NCBI RefSeq assembly: GCF_000817775.3
Contig: NZ_JTHE03000041.1
Coordinates: 1 to 50,414, forward strand
Direction of reading: 5' to 3'
Source of the DNA: Lyngbya confervoides BDU141951
GTDB taxonomy: Bacteria; Cyanobacteriota; Cyanobacteriia; Thermosynechococcales; Thermosynechococcaceae
Length of the DNA stretch: 50,414 bases
A program made the position numbers and the translations under genes. Position 1 is the stretch's first letter. Each line of letters opens with the position of its first letter. The notes beneath the pieces are model-generated. The model was not told the DNA's origin and searched no databases. It saw only the letters and a list, made by a program, of their open reading frames with translations. Positions 26,454 through 35,105 of the stretch are shown here, one piece after another.

Positions 26454-26756
26454 GTGCTGACCTTTTATCATGTAATGCAGTCCAAGAAAGACGGGCAGTA
26501 TCTTTACGCCTGCCCCGATCCCCACACTGCAGTGAAATATCTACTGGTCTTTTCTGAACAGGCGGAGGCGTTGGGATATGTCAACACCCATGCCCCGGAA
26601 GTGAGCGATCGCTTTGCTGTGCACAGCCTGTCGTCCCCTCAACTCCAGGCTGTGATGGCGCGATGGGAATTTCAAGGGATTGGGTGGGTTCAGGACTACC
26701 TCACCCCGCGCATCCAATTTATGCATCAGCCCTTGAGGGGAGAGCCCACTCCATAA
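26454..26756 (+). CDS. Small conserved cytoplasmic protein (100 aa)
   Basis: A compact soluble protein with the pattern FYHVMQSKKDGQYL, YLLVFSEQAEALGYVNTHAP, DRFAVHSL and WEFQGIGWVQDYLTPRIQF. I have the impression of a conserved cyanobacterial family but cannot name it. GTG 26454 keeps the FYHVM start that seems to belong to the family; ATG 26475 would remove it. It converges with the protein-kinase gene with only 21 bases between the stops. Function unknown. Confidence 0.6.
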   Translation: MLTFYHVMQSKKDGQYLYACPDPHTAVKYLLVFSEQAEALGYVNTHAPEVSDRFAVHSLSSPQLQAVMARWEFQGIGWVQDYLTPRIQFMHQPLRGEPTP

Positions 26757-26777
26757 AAAAGGCGCATGGGCGCGCAC

Positions 26778-28424
26778 TCATTCCTCTGCCTCTGGAGTCG
26801 GAGCTGGATCTGGGGCAGAATCTGGAGCCGGATCCGGGGCCGGATCTGCAGAGGGGCTAGGCGTGGGCGACGCCTCTGGGGAGGTCGGAGTAGGGCTAGG
26901 AGTCGGTGAAACCTCTGGACTTTGGGCCGGGTCCGGATCCGGACTGGGATCCGGACTGGGTTCTGGCGAGGGGGGCAGGGGATCGGGATCCGGCGCGGAA
27001 ACCGGGGGGGCCGGAATATCTGCAACCTGCTGGAGCTGAAGGTTGCGATCCTGGAGGCACCGTCTCAGGGCAAACTCATTTTGAATTACGTCAAGGTGTG
27101 CCCAGCCTACTTCCCCGGAGGCAAGTTGTAATTCAATCCATCCCCCAGGCGTTTCTTTTCGGCCAATGGTGAGGGCTTCCCCTTGCGCCGATCGCAGGAG
27201 ATTTTGATTTCCCAGTCGGGACGTGGGCGTACTGCGGATGTTGCCGCGCACAATGGCAACACAGGTTTTTGGGGTGACGGCGGCAGGCGTCCGGTCGCGC
27301 TTGACCAAAGACATCGAGTCCGGGTTGAGCAGCAGATAAATTGCACCGCCCACCCCAGGAATCACCAAGGCCAGGGTAAGGCCGACCAGCCAGGGGTAGA
27401 CCGACGGCGGGCGCCGGGCGGGCGCCGCTGAGTGTGGGGGACGGCCTTGAGGCGAGGGGGATTGCACCGGGGGAGGCATGGTGGACGAAGAGTCCCAAGA
27501 GGCAGGACTGACTGCAAGTGTGGGACCCGTGGGCTGAGAGGCAGCCATGGGCTCTGCCCTGGGGGCTGGAGGCATAGGTCCAGGATTCGGGGGAGCCGCC
27601 CTCTTGGAACTCAGCTGATTGAGATCGCGTAGAACCTCGGTGGCGCTTTGATAGCGAGCTTGGAAATGGTAGCGTACCATTTGATTCAGGATTTGCGCCA
27701 ATTCAGGACTCACCGTTGCGAACTGCTGCCATTCTACTTCCCCCGTATGAGGGTTATCGGGCAGTCCATAGGCAGGATGGCCGGTCAGCGCGTGGATCCC
27801 CAGCATTCCCAGGGCATAGATATCACTGTTGGGTCGAGGTTTTCCCTGGGCCTGTTCGGGGGGCATATATCCCTGGGTGCCGATGGACGTTCCGGTGCGG
27901 ATGGCACCACCGGGAAAGAAATGGCCCTGCTCAAGCTGCTTGATAGCGCCAAAATCAATTAGGACCAGGCGACCATCGCTGCGACGGCGAATTAAATTCT
28001 CGGGCTTGATGTCTCGATGGATGACACCCTCGCTGTGCACGTAGGTCAGCACCTGCAGCACATCTTGTAAAAGCTTGACGACCTTGGCCTCTGGCCACTG
28101 CTGAGTTATTCCTAGCTCCTCACTGAGCGCCTGCCCCTCAATGTAGTCCTCAACCAGATAGAATTCCCCTTGCTCGGCAAAGTACGCCAGCAGTCGGGGA
28201 ATTTGGTCGTGATGCCCCAGGCGGGCCAGAGTAGCGGCTTCTCGTTGAAATAACTCCTGGGCGAGCTGAAGATCCTTCGGATCCTGGCTGGTGCAGTGCA
28301 GTTGCTTGACAACACACTGGGGATATCCAGGAATTCTGAGGTCTCGAGCCAGGTAGGTTTTGCCAAAGCCGCCTTTGCCCAGGGCTTGAATTAGTTCATA
28401 GCGGCCGTCAAGTCGTTGTTCCAT
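26778..28424 (-). CDS. Serine/threonine protein kinase with SH3-like domain and Pro-rich tail
   Basis: A 548-residue Hanks-type kinase. Residues about 8-275 hold the kinase: GKGGFGKTY (glycine loop), VVKQL (ATP lysine), HRDIKPENL (catalytic loop, near 138), IDFGAI (metal-binding, near 157) and MPPEQAQG in the activation segment. After a Pro-rich linker comes one membrane helix (VGLTLALVIPGVGGAIYLL, about 343-361). An extracytoplasmic SH3b-like domain follows (about 385-455: IRSTPTSRLGNQN, GWIEL, GEVGWAHLDVI). A tail of more than 70 Pro/Asp/Ser residues ends the protein. ATG 28424 gives the family start MEQRLDGRYELI; GTG- or ATG-type starts further upstream have no support. An SH3b outer part suggests sensing of cell-wall material, which is inference. 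Confidence 0.9.
   Translation of the reverse strand: MEQRLDGRYELIQALGKGGFGKTYLARDLRIPGYPQCVVKQLHCTSQDPKDLQLAQELFQREAATLARLGHHDQIPRLLAYFAEQGEFYLVEDYIEGQALSEELGITQQWPEAKVVKLLQDVLQVLTYVHSEGVIHRDIKPENLIRRRSDGRLVLIDFGAIKQLEQGHFFPGGAIRTGTSIGTQGYMPPEQAQGKPRPNSDIYALGMLGIHALTGHPAYGLPDNPHTGEVEWQQFATVSPELAQILNQMVRYHFQARYQSATEVLRDLNQLSSKRAAPPNPGPMPPAPRAEPMAASQPTGPTLAVSPASWDSSSTMPPPVQSPSPQGRPPHSAAPARRPPSVYPWLVGLTLALVIPGVGGAIYLLLNPDSMSLVKRDRTPAAVTPKTCVAIVRGNIRSTPTSRLGNQNLLRSAQGEALTIGRKETPGGWIELQLASGEVGWAHLDVIQNEFALRRCLQDRNLQLQQVADIPAPPVSAPDPDPLPPSPEPSPDPSPDPDPAQSPEVSPTPSPTPTSPEASPTPSPSADPAPDPAPDSAPDPAPTPEAEE
26783..27010 (-). repeat. Low-complexity repeats encoding the kinase tail
   Basis: Degenerate short repeats built on GGATCCGGA and GGGTCTGG-type units encode alternating Pro-Asp, Pro-Ser and Pro-Glu. 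The repetition at the DNA level suggests growth by slippage. Confidence 0.75.
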
Positions 28425-28590
28425 GCTGCTTACGATATGCCGATCCAGCCGGTTTAGACGGTCTAGATCTCCAGGGAGGGCGATCAAATCGCATCCTATC
28501 TTACTCTCGCCCTGGACTCGCGGCTGTGATCACCGGTTTGAGACCAGGGGAACTGGCGTCTCAGCGCCAGCCGCTGATCTCCGCAAGGGG

Positions 28591-29364
28591 CTAGCCAATT
28601 GCCGTTGATCCCCACGGTCCTGGCACGTCCTGAAGTCGTCCTGGTCCAACAGCTTGGAGCGCTTCTTTGAAGTTGAGGTTATGGGTGTAGAGCGCTCGTC
28701 CTACGATGGCACCGGATACCCCCTCCATCTCTAAACTCAGCAGGCTCAGTAAATCGGTGATGGAGCTGATGCCTCCAGAGGCGATTACCGGAATGCTAAG
28801 GGCTGTGGCCATCTCTCGCAGTGCAGGAAGATTCGGGCCGCTGAGCGTTCCGTCTCGCTGAATATCGGTGTAAATAATGGCACTCACGCCGCAGCCTTCC
28901 ATCCTCTGGGCCAGGCTCAGCGCATCGGTGCTTGAGGTTTCCAGCCAACCCCGAGTGGCCACTTTGCCATGACGGGCATCGATGCCGACTAGAATCTGTC
29001 CCGGAAATTCTTGACAGAGCGATCGCACCAGGTCTGGGTTTTCGAGGGCAACCGTTCCCAGGATTGCGCGCTGCACCCCAAGGGCTAAAAGCGCCGCAAC
29101 GCGATCGCGACTGCGTAGTCCCCCCCCGACTTGAATGGGAATCGATAGAGCCTCAGCAATTTGGGCAATGATCCCTAAATTAGTGGGCTCCCCCGTCTTC
29201 GCACCGTCGAGATCCACCAAATGCAGCCAGGGGGCCCCCATCTGTTGCCAGTGCTGCGCCATGGCCACGGGATCCTCTGAAAAAACCTCAGACTGCTGAT
29301 AGTCTCCCTGATAGAGACGGACACATTTTCCCTCAAGGAGGTCAATGGCTGGGATTACATCCAT
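28591..29364 (-). CDS. hisA: ProFAR isomerase (histidine biosynthesis)
   Basis: HisA is a TIM-barrel isomerase that performs the Amadori rearrangement of ProFAR to PRFAR, the fourth step of histidine synthesis. The 257-residue product starts [20 protein letters not shown] with the first catalytic aspartate. [11 protein letters not shown] and VIASGGISS are the two phosphate-binding loops, and [15 protein letters not shown] contains the second catalytic aspartate. ATG 29364 is chosen because the family begins there; a longer frame reaches 29493 without support. No other his gene is nearby. The DUF1400 gene is divergent across a 249-base gap. Confidence 0.95.
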   Translation of the reverse strand: MDVIPAIDLLEGKCVRLYQGDYQQSEVFSEDPVAMAQHWQQMGAPWLHLVDLDGAKTGEPTNLGIIAQIAEALSIPIQVGGGLRSRDRVAALLALGVQRAILGTVALENPDLVRSLCQEFPGQILVGIDARHGKVATRGWLETSSTDALSLAQRMEGCGVSAIIYTDIQRDGTLSGPNLPALREMATALSIPVIASGGISSITDLLSLLSLEMEGVSGAIVGRALYTHNLNFKEALQAVGPGRLQDVPGPWGSTAIG

Positions 29365-29613
29365 GGGAACGTTTGATCTTGAGTCGGTGTCACTCACTAT
29401 ACAATTCTTGGGCATCCTGGAGGGAATTAACGCCCCTGCAGATTCGGTGTACTTGGATGGGCTTGGACGAGCTAGGCCCAGGATCTGCGGCACCCTCTGT
29501 AGCGATCTAAGAAATGCACTAAGCTGAAGGCTGTGCGTTCCCTATTTTCAACCGCTGCTAGAGGCGTGTGGATTGTCGCAAAGGCAGCAGCCCCTAATCA
29601 TTGGAGTATTGAT

Positions 29614-30207
29614 ATGGCAAACCATGGGAACTTTCGAAAAACTGGCCGCACCAGCCGAAAGGCAGCTTGGGTGGCACTTCTGGGGATTTTCCTGGGCTGG
29701 AGTGCGCCCGCGATGGCCGCAGAAACCATTGTGATGAAATATGGCCCCATTCGTCGATCGCTGCCGATTCAGGATCTACGCACCCTGGCCGACACCGGCA
29801 AGCCGTCCCGGCAGCTCAATACCTATCTCAGACTTGCCAAGCAGTCCCCTGAAAGTCTTCGAGCAAAATTGACCGACCCCATGAACGTAAATGTGCTCAC
29901 CCTGGACTCTGGGTTAAATAGCATTCCGGGAAATCTCATCCTTGACGAAGCGGGAAAATATATCTCCCCCCCCCAAGAACAGGGGCGACGAGAAGCCTTA
30001 CGCTCAGCTTTAGTGCTATCGGCTGCCGGAGATAACCAGGTGACCCTCGTGGAGATCCTGGAAAACTACCCAACCCCAGTGGTTGAGGTTGAAGTGGATC
30101 GTGCCGTGGCCACCTATCGTCAAATTGATGGGGTACTCAACCGTCAACGGGCGATCTCCCCCCTGTTTGACCTGCTACAAAGGGGAGTCCGCTCGTTTCT
30201 GAAGTAG
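29614..30207 (+). CDS. Exported DUF1400 domain protein
   Basis: A 197-residue protein with a signal peptide: basic start, hydrophobic core WVALLGIFLGWSAP, and the cleavage-like AMAAE near residue 36. The mature part begins ETIVMKYGPIRRSLPIQDL and continues as the DUF1400 domain, which in cyanobacteria is found alone or in front of alpha/beta hydrolase domains. No hydrolase domain follows here. ATG 29614 has GGAG 7 bases upstream, and an in-frame start at 29533 would bury the signal peptide. The product is probably periplasmic or in the thylakoid lumen. Function unknown. Confidence 0.8.
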   Translation: MANHGNFRKTGRTSRKAAWVALLGIFLGWSAPAMAAETIVMKYGPIRRSLPIQDLRTLADTGKPSRQLNTYLRLAKQSPESLRAKLTDPMNVNVLTLDSGLNSIPGNLILDEAGKYISPPQEQGRREALRSALVLSAAGDNQVTLVEILENYPTPVVEVEVDRAVATYRQIDGVLNRQRAISPLFDLLQRGVRSFLK

Positions 30208-30316
30208 GTCGGGATCTGGGCACGACGCGGAACATCAGGATGCTCAGGGGGGCTGGCAACCGCCCTGAAGATCAAACGCAAAGCCTGTCCCATTGTTGAA
30301 TCATGTAGAACGGACG

Positions 30317-30757
30317 ATGATGATTGCAGATAAAGTCCCCTTGATCCTGCACCTTTTGAAGGGAGGTCGCAGGGTTATGTACGGTGTGTTGGCTAGCTGC
30401 GGGTTTGCAGGAGTGGTCACCCATGGCAGCGATCGCTACCTGGAACTTCTCAGCTCTTGGGTAGCAGGAGGGCAGGCAGCCGAACCCCTACCTTGGCTGA
30501 GCGCCTGGTGGATACTGGGGACCACCCTCCTGAGCATGGGGCTGGTCATTTTTGCCCTTTGGTTAGGACCTCAAACTTGGCAGGTGTTTCGCACCGGAGA
30601 ATATCCGGTTCCCAGCTCTCGGGATTTGTATGCTAACCTCAGAGTATCGGGATGGCGCGCTCAGGTGAAAGCCGGTGCCGGGCTGATTCTAGTGGTCGCT
30701 GCAATCATCAGCGTAGCGGGGCTTGGCCTTCAGGTCTGGGAATTTGTGAAGGTTTGA
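30317..30757 (+). CDS. Small multi-pass membrane protein (146 aa)
   Basis: Not recognised. Three hydrophobic segments are visible: VMYGVLASCGFAGVV (about 20-34), WWILGTTLLSMGLVIFALWLGP (about 62-83) and AGAGLILVVAAIISVAGLGLQVW (about 119-141). A cytoplasmic-type loop RTGEYPVPSSRDLYANLR lies between the last two. ATG 30317 is used; TTG 30293 is an alternative. It is co-directional with DUF1400 and with gpmI, separated from each by more than 100 bases, so it is probably its own unit. Confidence 0.6.
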   Translation: MMIADKVPLILHLLKGGRRVMYGVLASCGFAGVVTHGSDRYLELLSSWVAGGQAAEPLPWLSAWWILGTTLLSMGLVIFALWLGPQTWQVFRTGEYPVPSSRDLYANLRVSGWRAQVKAGAGLILVVAAIISVAGLGLQVWEFVKV

Positions 30758-30912
30758 GGTTTAAAGCATTAATCCCGCTAAATTCTATAACCAAGGCACG
30801 TTCAAAAGAGATTGTCAAAGTTGAACCAATCGCAACGCTTAATATTTTTTTAAGGTTGGTTCAAAATGCTATTATTTTACCCAATTGAAAGCCTAGAGGA
30901 ACGTCGGTAATT

Positions 30913-32511
30913 ATGACACCCCCTTCAGTGTCCCCGGTTGTCCTAGCAATTTTGGACGGGTGGGGCTATCGGGATGATACCCGCTGTAATGCGATTGCCG
31001 CGGCCCAAACCCCTGTCATTAGCAGTCTCTGGGACACCTATCCTCGAACCCTCATCAACACATCGGGGAAAGCGGTGGGCCTTCCAGAGGGTCAGATGGG
31101 TAACTCTGAGGTCGGCCATTTAAACATCGGGGCCGGACGAGTAGTTCCCCAGGAACTGGTGCGAATTTCTGATGCGGTCGAAGATGGATCGATTTTAGAA
31201 AACTCTGCGCTTGTTCAGGTCTGTCAGCAAGTGGCACAACGCGGAACCAAGCTGCACCTGGTTGGTTTGTGCTCCCAGGGTGGCGTTCATTCCCACGTCA
31301 GTCACCTGTTCGGGTTACTGGAGTTAGCCAAGGCTCAAGGCCTGCAAGATGTCTGTATCCACGCCATATTAGATGGGCGGGACACGCCTCCCCGCGCTGC
31401 CAAAGAAGAAATTCAGCGCTTGATCGCAGAGCTGTCCCACCTTGGAATTGGGCGATTGGTGACCCTGAGCGGACGCTACTACGCCATGGATCGAGATCAG
31501 CGCTGGGATCGCACGGCTCAAGCGTACCGAGTCATGACTGATGAGGCAGAGATGCAGGCGCAGTCAGCAATTGACGTGATTCAAACAGCCTACGATCAAG
31601 ATTTAACCGATGAGTTTCTGACCCCCACGCGCATCGGATCTGGGAGTATTGAAGCGGGGGATGGGGTGGTGTTTTTTAATTTCCGCCCTGATCGGGCTCG
31701 GCAGCTCACCCAAGCCTTTGTTGACCCAGAATTCTCTGGATTTGAGCGATCGCTCCTGAAGAACCTAGCCTTTGTTACCTTCACGCAGTATGGTCCCCAA
31801 CTGCCGGTTCAAGTGGCCTTCGAGCCCCAAAGCTTTAAAAATATCCTGGCGGATGTCATTGCTCAGCAGGGGCTGAAGCAGTTCCGAATCGCGGAAACTG
31901 AGAAATATGCCCATGTGACCTACTTTTTTAACGGCGGCATCGAGGAGCCTTTTCCTGGAGAAGATCGGCACTTGGTGCCCAGTCCGCTGGTGTCAACCTA
32001 CGACAAAGCCCCGGCAATGTCTGCCCAACAGGTGACGGAAGACGCCATTGCGGCCATTGAGCGCCAAGAGTATGCCCTTGTGGTGATTAACTATGCCAAC
32101 ACCGACATGGTTGGGCATACCGGAGATATGTCCGCCACTGTGGAAGCCGTAGAAGCCGTAGATACTTGCTTGGGATCGCTGGTGGCGGCCGTGGGTAAGG
32201 TGGGCGGCACCTTGCTTATTACTGCGGATCACGGCAATGCTGAGGTGATGTGTGACGAGCAAGGCAATGCCTGGACCGCTCATACCACTAATCCGGTGCC
32301 GTTCATTGTCTTAGAGGGGGAAAAGCGGAAAATCCCCGGATTCGGCACGGATTTAAACCTCAGCCAAGATGGTTGTCTGGCGGATATTGCGCCCACAATT
32401 TTGCACATTTTACAAATCCAGCAACCTCCTGAGATGACCGGTCATTCCCTGATTGTGGGAAGCGACGTCGAGAGTCGGACCAATCGCACCCCCGTTCGCA
32501 TTGGTCTGTGA
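30913..32511 (+). CDS. gpmI: 2,3-bisphosphoglycerate-independent phosphoglycerate mutase
   Basis: A 532-residue alkaline-phosphatase superfamily enzyme of glycolysis interconverting 3- and 2-phosphoglycerate. VVLAILDGWGYRDD carries the first metal ligand, and MGNSEVGHLNIGAGR the catalytic serine. HAILDGRDTPPRAA, GRYYAMDRD, FFNFRPDRARQL, NYANTDMVGHTG and ITADHGNAEVM are the conserved phosphate- and Mn-binding blocks. Length and motifs are those of GpmI. secG follows after 82 bases, including a small AGAAGC/GCTTCT hairpin (about 32525-32540), an order I recall from other cyanobacteria. Confidence 0.96.
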   Translation: MTPPSVSPVVLAILDGWGYRDDTRCNAIAAAQTPVISSLWDTYPRTLINTSGKAVGLPEGQMGNSEVGHLNIGAGRVVPQELVRISDAVEDGSILENSALVQVCQQVAQRGTKLHLVGLCSQGGVHSHVSHLFGLLELAKAQGLQDVCIHAILDGRDTPPRAAKEEIQRLIAELSHLGIGRLVTLSGRYYAMDRDQRWDRTAQAYRVMTDEAEMQAQSAIDVIQTAYDQDLTDEFLTPTRIGSGSIEAGDGVVFFNFRPDRARQLTQAFVDPEFSGFERSLLKNLAFVTFTQYGPQLPVQVAFEPQSFKNILADVIAQQGLKQFRIAETEKYAHVTYFFNGGIEEPFPGEDRHLVPSPLVSTYDKAPAMSAQQVTEDAIAAIERQEYALVVINYANTDMVGHTGDMSATVEAVEAVDTCLGSLVAAVGKVGGTLLITADHGNAEVMCDEQGNAWTAHTTNPVPFIVLEGEKRKIPGFGTDLNLSQDGCLADIAPTILHILQIQQPPEMTGHSLIVGSDVESRTNRTPVRIGL

Positions 32512-32593
32512 CGCCTCGGAATAGAAGCTGAATGCTTCTGTTCTGACGCGCTAATCACTATTGTTTTTTTCAGTTTTTCCTATCGGATTCTTT

Positions 32594-32830
32594 ATGCTAG
32601 TTCAAATTCTTCAGGGTATCTGGGTGTTTTCAGCGGTTGGGCTGGTGATTCTAATTTTGCTCCACAGTCCCAAGGGGGATGGGCTGAGCCTGAGCGGCCA
32701 AGCCCAACTCTTTACGAGTACAAAAAGTGCGGAGGCGACGCTTAATCGGGCTACTTGGACCCTGGCAGTCCTCTTTATGGGCATAACCGTGATTTTAAGT
32801 TCCGAAAAGATTTTGACGCTGTTGACCTAA
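32594..32830 (+). CDS. secG: Preprotein translocase subunit SecG
   Basis: A 78-residue protein with two membrane helices (LVQILQGIWVFSAVGLVILILLHSP and ATWTLAVLFMGITVILSS). They are joined by a loop with LHSPKGDGLSLSGQAQLF, which matches cyanobacterial SecG. SecG assists SecYE in protein export across plasma and thylakoid membranes. ATG 32594 starts MLVQILQ and gives the family length; a TTG at 32561 would add eleven residues. It lies downstream of gpmI and may be read from the same promoter. Confidence 0.88.
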   Translation: MLVQILQGIWVFSAVGLVILILLHSPKGDGLSLSGQAQLFTSTKSAEATLNRATWTLAVLFMGITVILSSEKILTLLT

Positions 32831-32958
32831 TCCAGGCTGCAGTCTAGCTCTTGCTGATTTGCGCTACGCAGAATTAGATCAGCCAGGGGGCACCTGAGTG
32901 GGTTAGGGAGAAGCAGCGCCTCAAGCGGAAAGGTTTCGCTATCGAGAAGAAAGGAAGC

Positions 32959-33738
32959 ATGGGAGCGGTGGGAGGAACCCTCAGACGTCTAATTAAACTT
33001 GGCTCCGATGTCCGGTTCCGTTTTGTGGCGATGGTCAGTTTAGTGGCTCTCCTCTGCACTGGGCTGGGTTCGCCTGTCCTGCACGAGGAGGGGCGGCCAT
33101 CTGTCGCCATCGCCCAAGCGGCCCCAGGGACTTTGGATCCGAAGCCTCATCCTCTGCCAGCAATCCTGCAGACCTGGTCACCAACCCAGACCTCAGAGGA
33201 TTATTTTGACCAGATTTCACAGCTGTCCGTAGGATACTTGGTGTGGGGCGATCGCCCAGTTTCTGTGTATGTTGCCCCTTCGCAGTTTCAAGATGCTCAA
33301 CGCAGTCAGCTTTGGCAACAGGGCGTGAATGAAGCCATCGGGGAATGGCAGAAATACTTCCCACTGCAGCAAACCCAAACCCCCAACGCCGATATTGTCA
33401 TTGAACAGGTTAAGCCCAATCGGACCAGTCAAGGCCGAGTGCGATCGGGGCAAGCGATCCCGGCGGCCTACTGCGATGGGGATCGCCTAGCGCATCGTTT
33501 TCAGGTGCAGATTAGCCCTACCCAGGCCAGTCAGTATATTCGGGCTGCCACCCGCCATGAACTTGGCCATGCCCTGGGAATTTGGGGCCATAGTCCAAAC
33601 CCGGAGGATGTGCTGTACGCCGCTCAGGTGCGTCAGCCGCCACCTATTTCGGATCGCGATATCAATACCTTAAAGCGGATCTACCAGCAGCCGACCCTCT
33701 TGGGCTGGCCGGCTCCAGGCTACTGTCCCAACTCGTGA
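32959..33738 (+). CDS. Secreted zinc metallopeptidase (HExxHxxGxxxH)
   Basis: A 259-residue exported protein. After a basic N-terminus there is a hydrophobic segment (FVAMVSLVALLCTGLG, about 23-38), so it is secreted or membrane-anchored. The catalytic site RHELGHALGIWGHS (about 199-212) is the long zinc motif of metzincin/matrixin-type peptidases, with three histidine ligands. The usual Met-turn methionine is not obvious downstream. ATG 32959 has AAGGAA just before it. Such small zinc peptidases are common in cyanobacteria; the substrate is unknown. Confidence 0.8.
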   Translation: MGAVGGTLRRLIKLGSDVRFRFVAMVSLVALLCTGLGSPVLHEEGRPSVAIAQAAPGTLDPKPHPLPAILQTWSPTQTSEDYFDQISQLSVGYLVWGDRPVSVYVAPSQFQDAQRSQLWQQGVNEAIGEWQKYFPLQQTQTPNADIVIEQVKPNRTSQGRVRSGQAIPAAYCDGDRLAHRFQVQISPTQASQYIRAATRHELGHALGIWGHSPNPEDVLYAAQVRQPPPISDRDINTLKRIYQQPTLLGWPAPGYCPNS

Positions 33739-33799
33739 CCTTGCCAAAATCTGATGGGTACGACCGTCAACGGTTGAGTTGCTTCTGGAAGGTGAGCTA

Positions 33800-34933
33800 A
33801 TGAATTTATATAAAACCCTGTTGCGACCGATGATTTTTTCTGGCTTCAGGGCTGATCCAGAAACGGTGCAGCGTCAGCTGATGGGGCTTTGTGCCCAAGG
33901 CGATCGCGCCTATGCAAACCCCTGGGTCCAGTGGAGCCTGGATCGCTTGGGCCGGCAGTTGGGGGTGCAAGATCCTCGCCTGAGTCAAGATCTGTGGCAC
34001 CTCTCCTTTCCCAATCCAGTGGGACTGGCGGCAGGCTTTGATAAGGATGGAGTGGCCAGTAATATCTGGCCCCATCTTGGCTTCGGGTTTACCGAGGTGG
34101 GGACGGTAACTCACCAGGCCCAGCCGGGTAATCCTCGCCCCCGACTATTTCGCCTGCCCGAGGATTTAGCGGCCATTAATCGGATGGGATTTAATAACCA
34201 GGGAGCGGCGGTGATGGCCCAGACTTTAAAGGAAGCGCGATCGCGTCGCCGCACTAGAACGCCCTTGGGAATTAACCTCGGCAAATCAAAGGTCACGCCC
34301 TTAGATCGGGCGGATCAAGACTATGTGCAGAGCTTTCGGCTGCTCCAGTCCCTTGGAGACTATTTTGTAATTAACGTCAGTTCGCCGAATACTCCCGGTC
34401 TGCGGTCTTTACAGGCAGTGGAGCAGTTGGCCCCAATCATTGGGGCTATCATGACAGAAAATACCTCTAAAAAGCCTATTTTGCTGAAAATATCCCCCGA
34501 TTTGGCCCTTGAAGATCTACGGGCGGTGGTGGATCTTGCCCAGGCGCAGGCCTTGGCCGGCATTATTGCCACCAACACCACCATTCAGCGTTCAGGTCTC
34601 AAGACACAGCGTATTCCGGCTACCGGGCAGGCCCCCCAGGAGGAAGCGGGTGGCTTGAGCGGGATGCCCGTGCGCGATCGCGCTACGGCAATGATTCGCC
34701 TGATCTGGCAGCAAACCCAGGGAACTCTGCCCGTTATTGGGGTGGGAGGAATCTTTACGGCGGAGGATGCCTGGGCCAAGATTACGGCGGGAGCTTCCCT
34801 GGTGCAGGTATATACAGGATGGCTCTACGAAGGACCCACCCTGGTCCGGCAGATTCTTGAAGGCCTGATTCAAAAGCTGGACGAATATCAGATTGACTCC
34901 CTTCAAGATGCGGTGGGTCTGGATCATCAATAG
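33800..34933 (+). CDS. pyrD: Dihydroorotate dehydrogenase (quinone), class 2
   Basis: A 377-residue FMN flavoprotein oxidising dihydroorotate to orotate with membrane quinone, the fourth step of pyrimidine synthesis. The N-terminal LYKTLLRPMIFSG is the short membrane-contact helix of class 2 enzymes. NPVGLAAGFDKDG and FTEVGTVTHQAQPGNPRPR are class 2 signatures. VINVSSPNTPGLR carries the catalytic serine, and GVGGIFTAEDAW binds FMN phosphate. ATG 33800 is chosen over an in-frame start at 33779 because it sits after GGTGAG and matches the family start. Confidence 0.96.
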   Translation: MNLYKTLLRPMIFSGFRADPETVQRQLMGLCAQGDRAYANPWVQWSLDRLGRQLGVQDPRLSQDLWHLSFPNPVGLAAGFDKDGVASNIWPHLGFGFTEVGTVTHQAQPGNPRPRLFRLPEDLAAINRMGFNNQGAAVMAQTLKEARSRRRTRTPLGINLGKSKVTPLDRADQDYVQSFRLLQSLGDYFVINVSSPNTPGLRSLQAVEQLAPIIGAIMTENTSKKPILLKISPDLALEDLRAVVDLAQAQALAGIIATNTTIQRSGLKTQRIPATGQAPQEEAGGLSGMPVRDRATAMIRLIWQQTQGTLPVIGVGGIFTAEDAWAKITAGASLVQVYTGWLYEGPTLVRQILEGLIQKLDEYQIDSLQDAVGLDHQ

Positions 34934-35105
34934 CAGCTTTCGTCACAGTTTCAGCTAAAAAAATTCTTAGAATATAGACACCCCAACTGATTCCGTAAAA
35001 GCATTGAGTTGGGCCCGATTAGGGATGGGTTCTGTAGCACCGATCCGGGTGACTCAGTCCATCGGGCTATGGGGGGGAACAGATCTTCATCCATCGAGGA
35101 GCGCG

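Noticed and set aside
28553-28570. Terminator between hisA and the kinase gene
   Set aside because: CTGGCG and CGCCAG form a 6-bp stem, but no T run follows on the minus strand.
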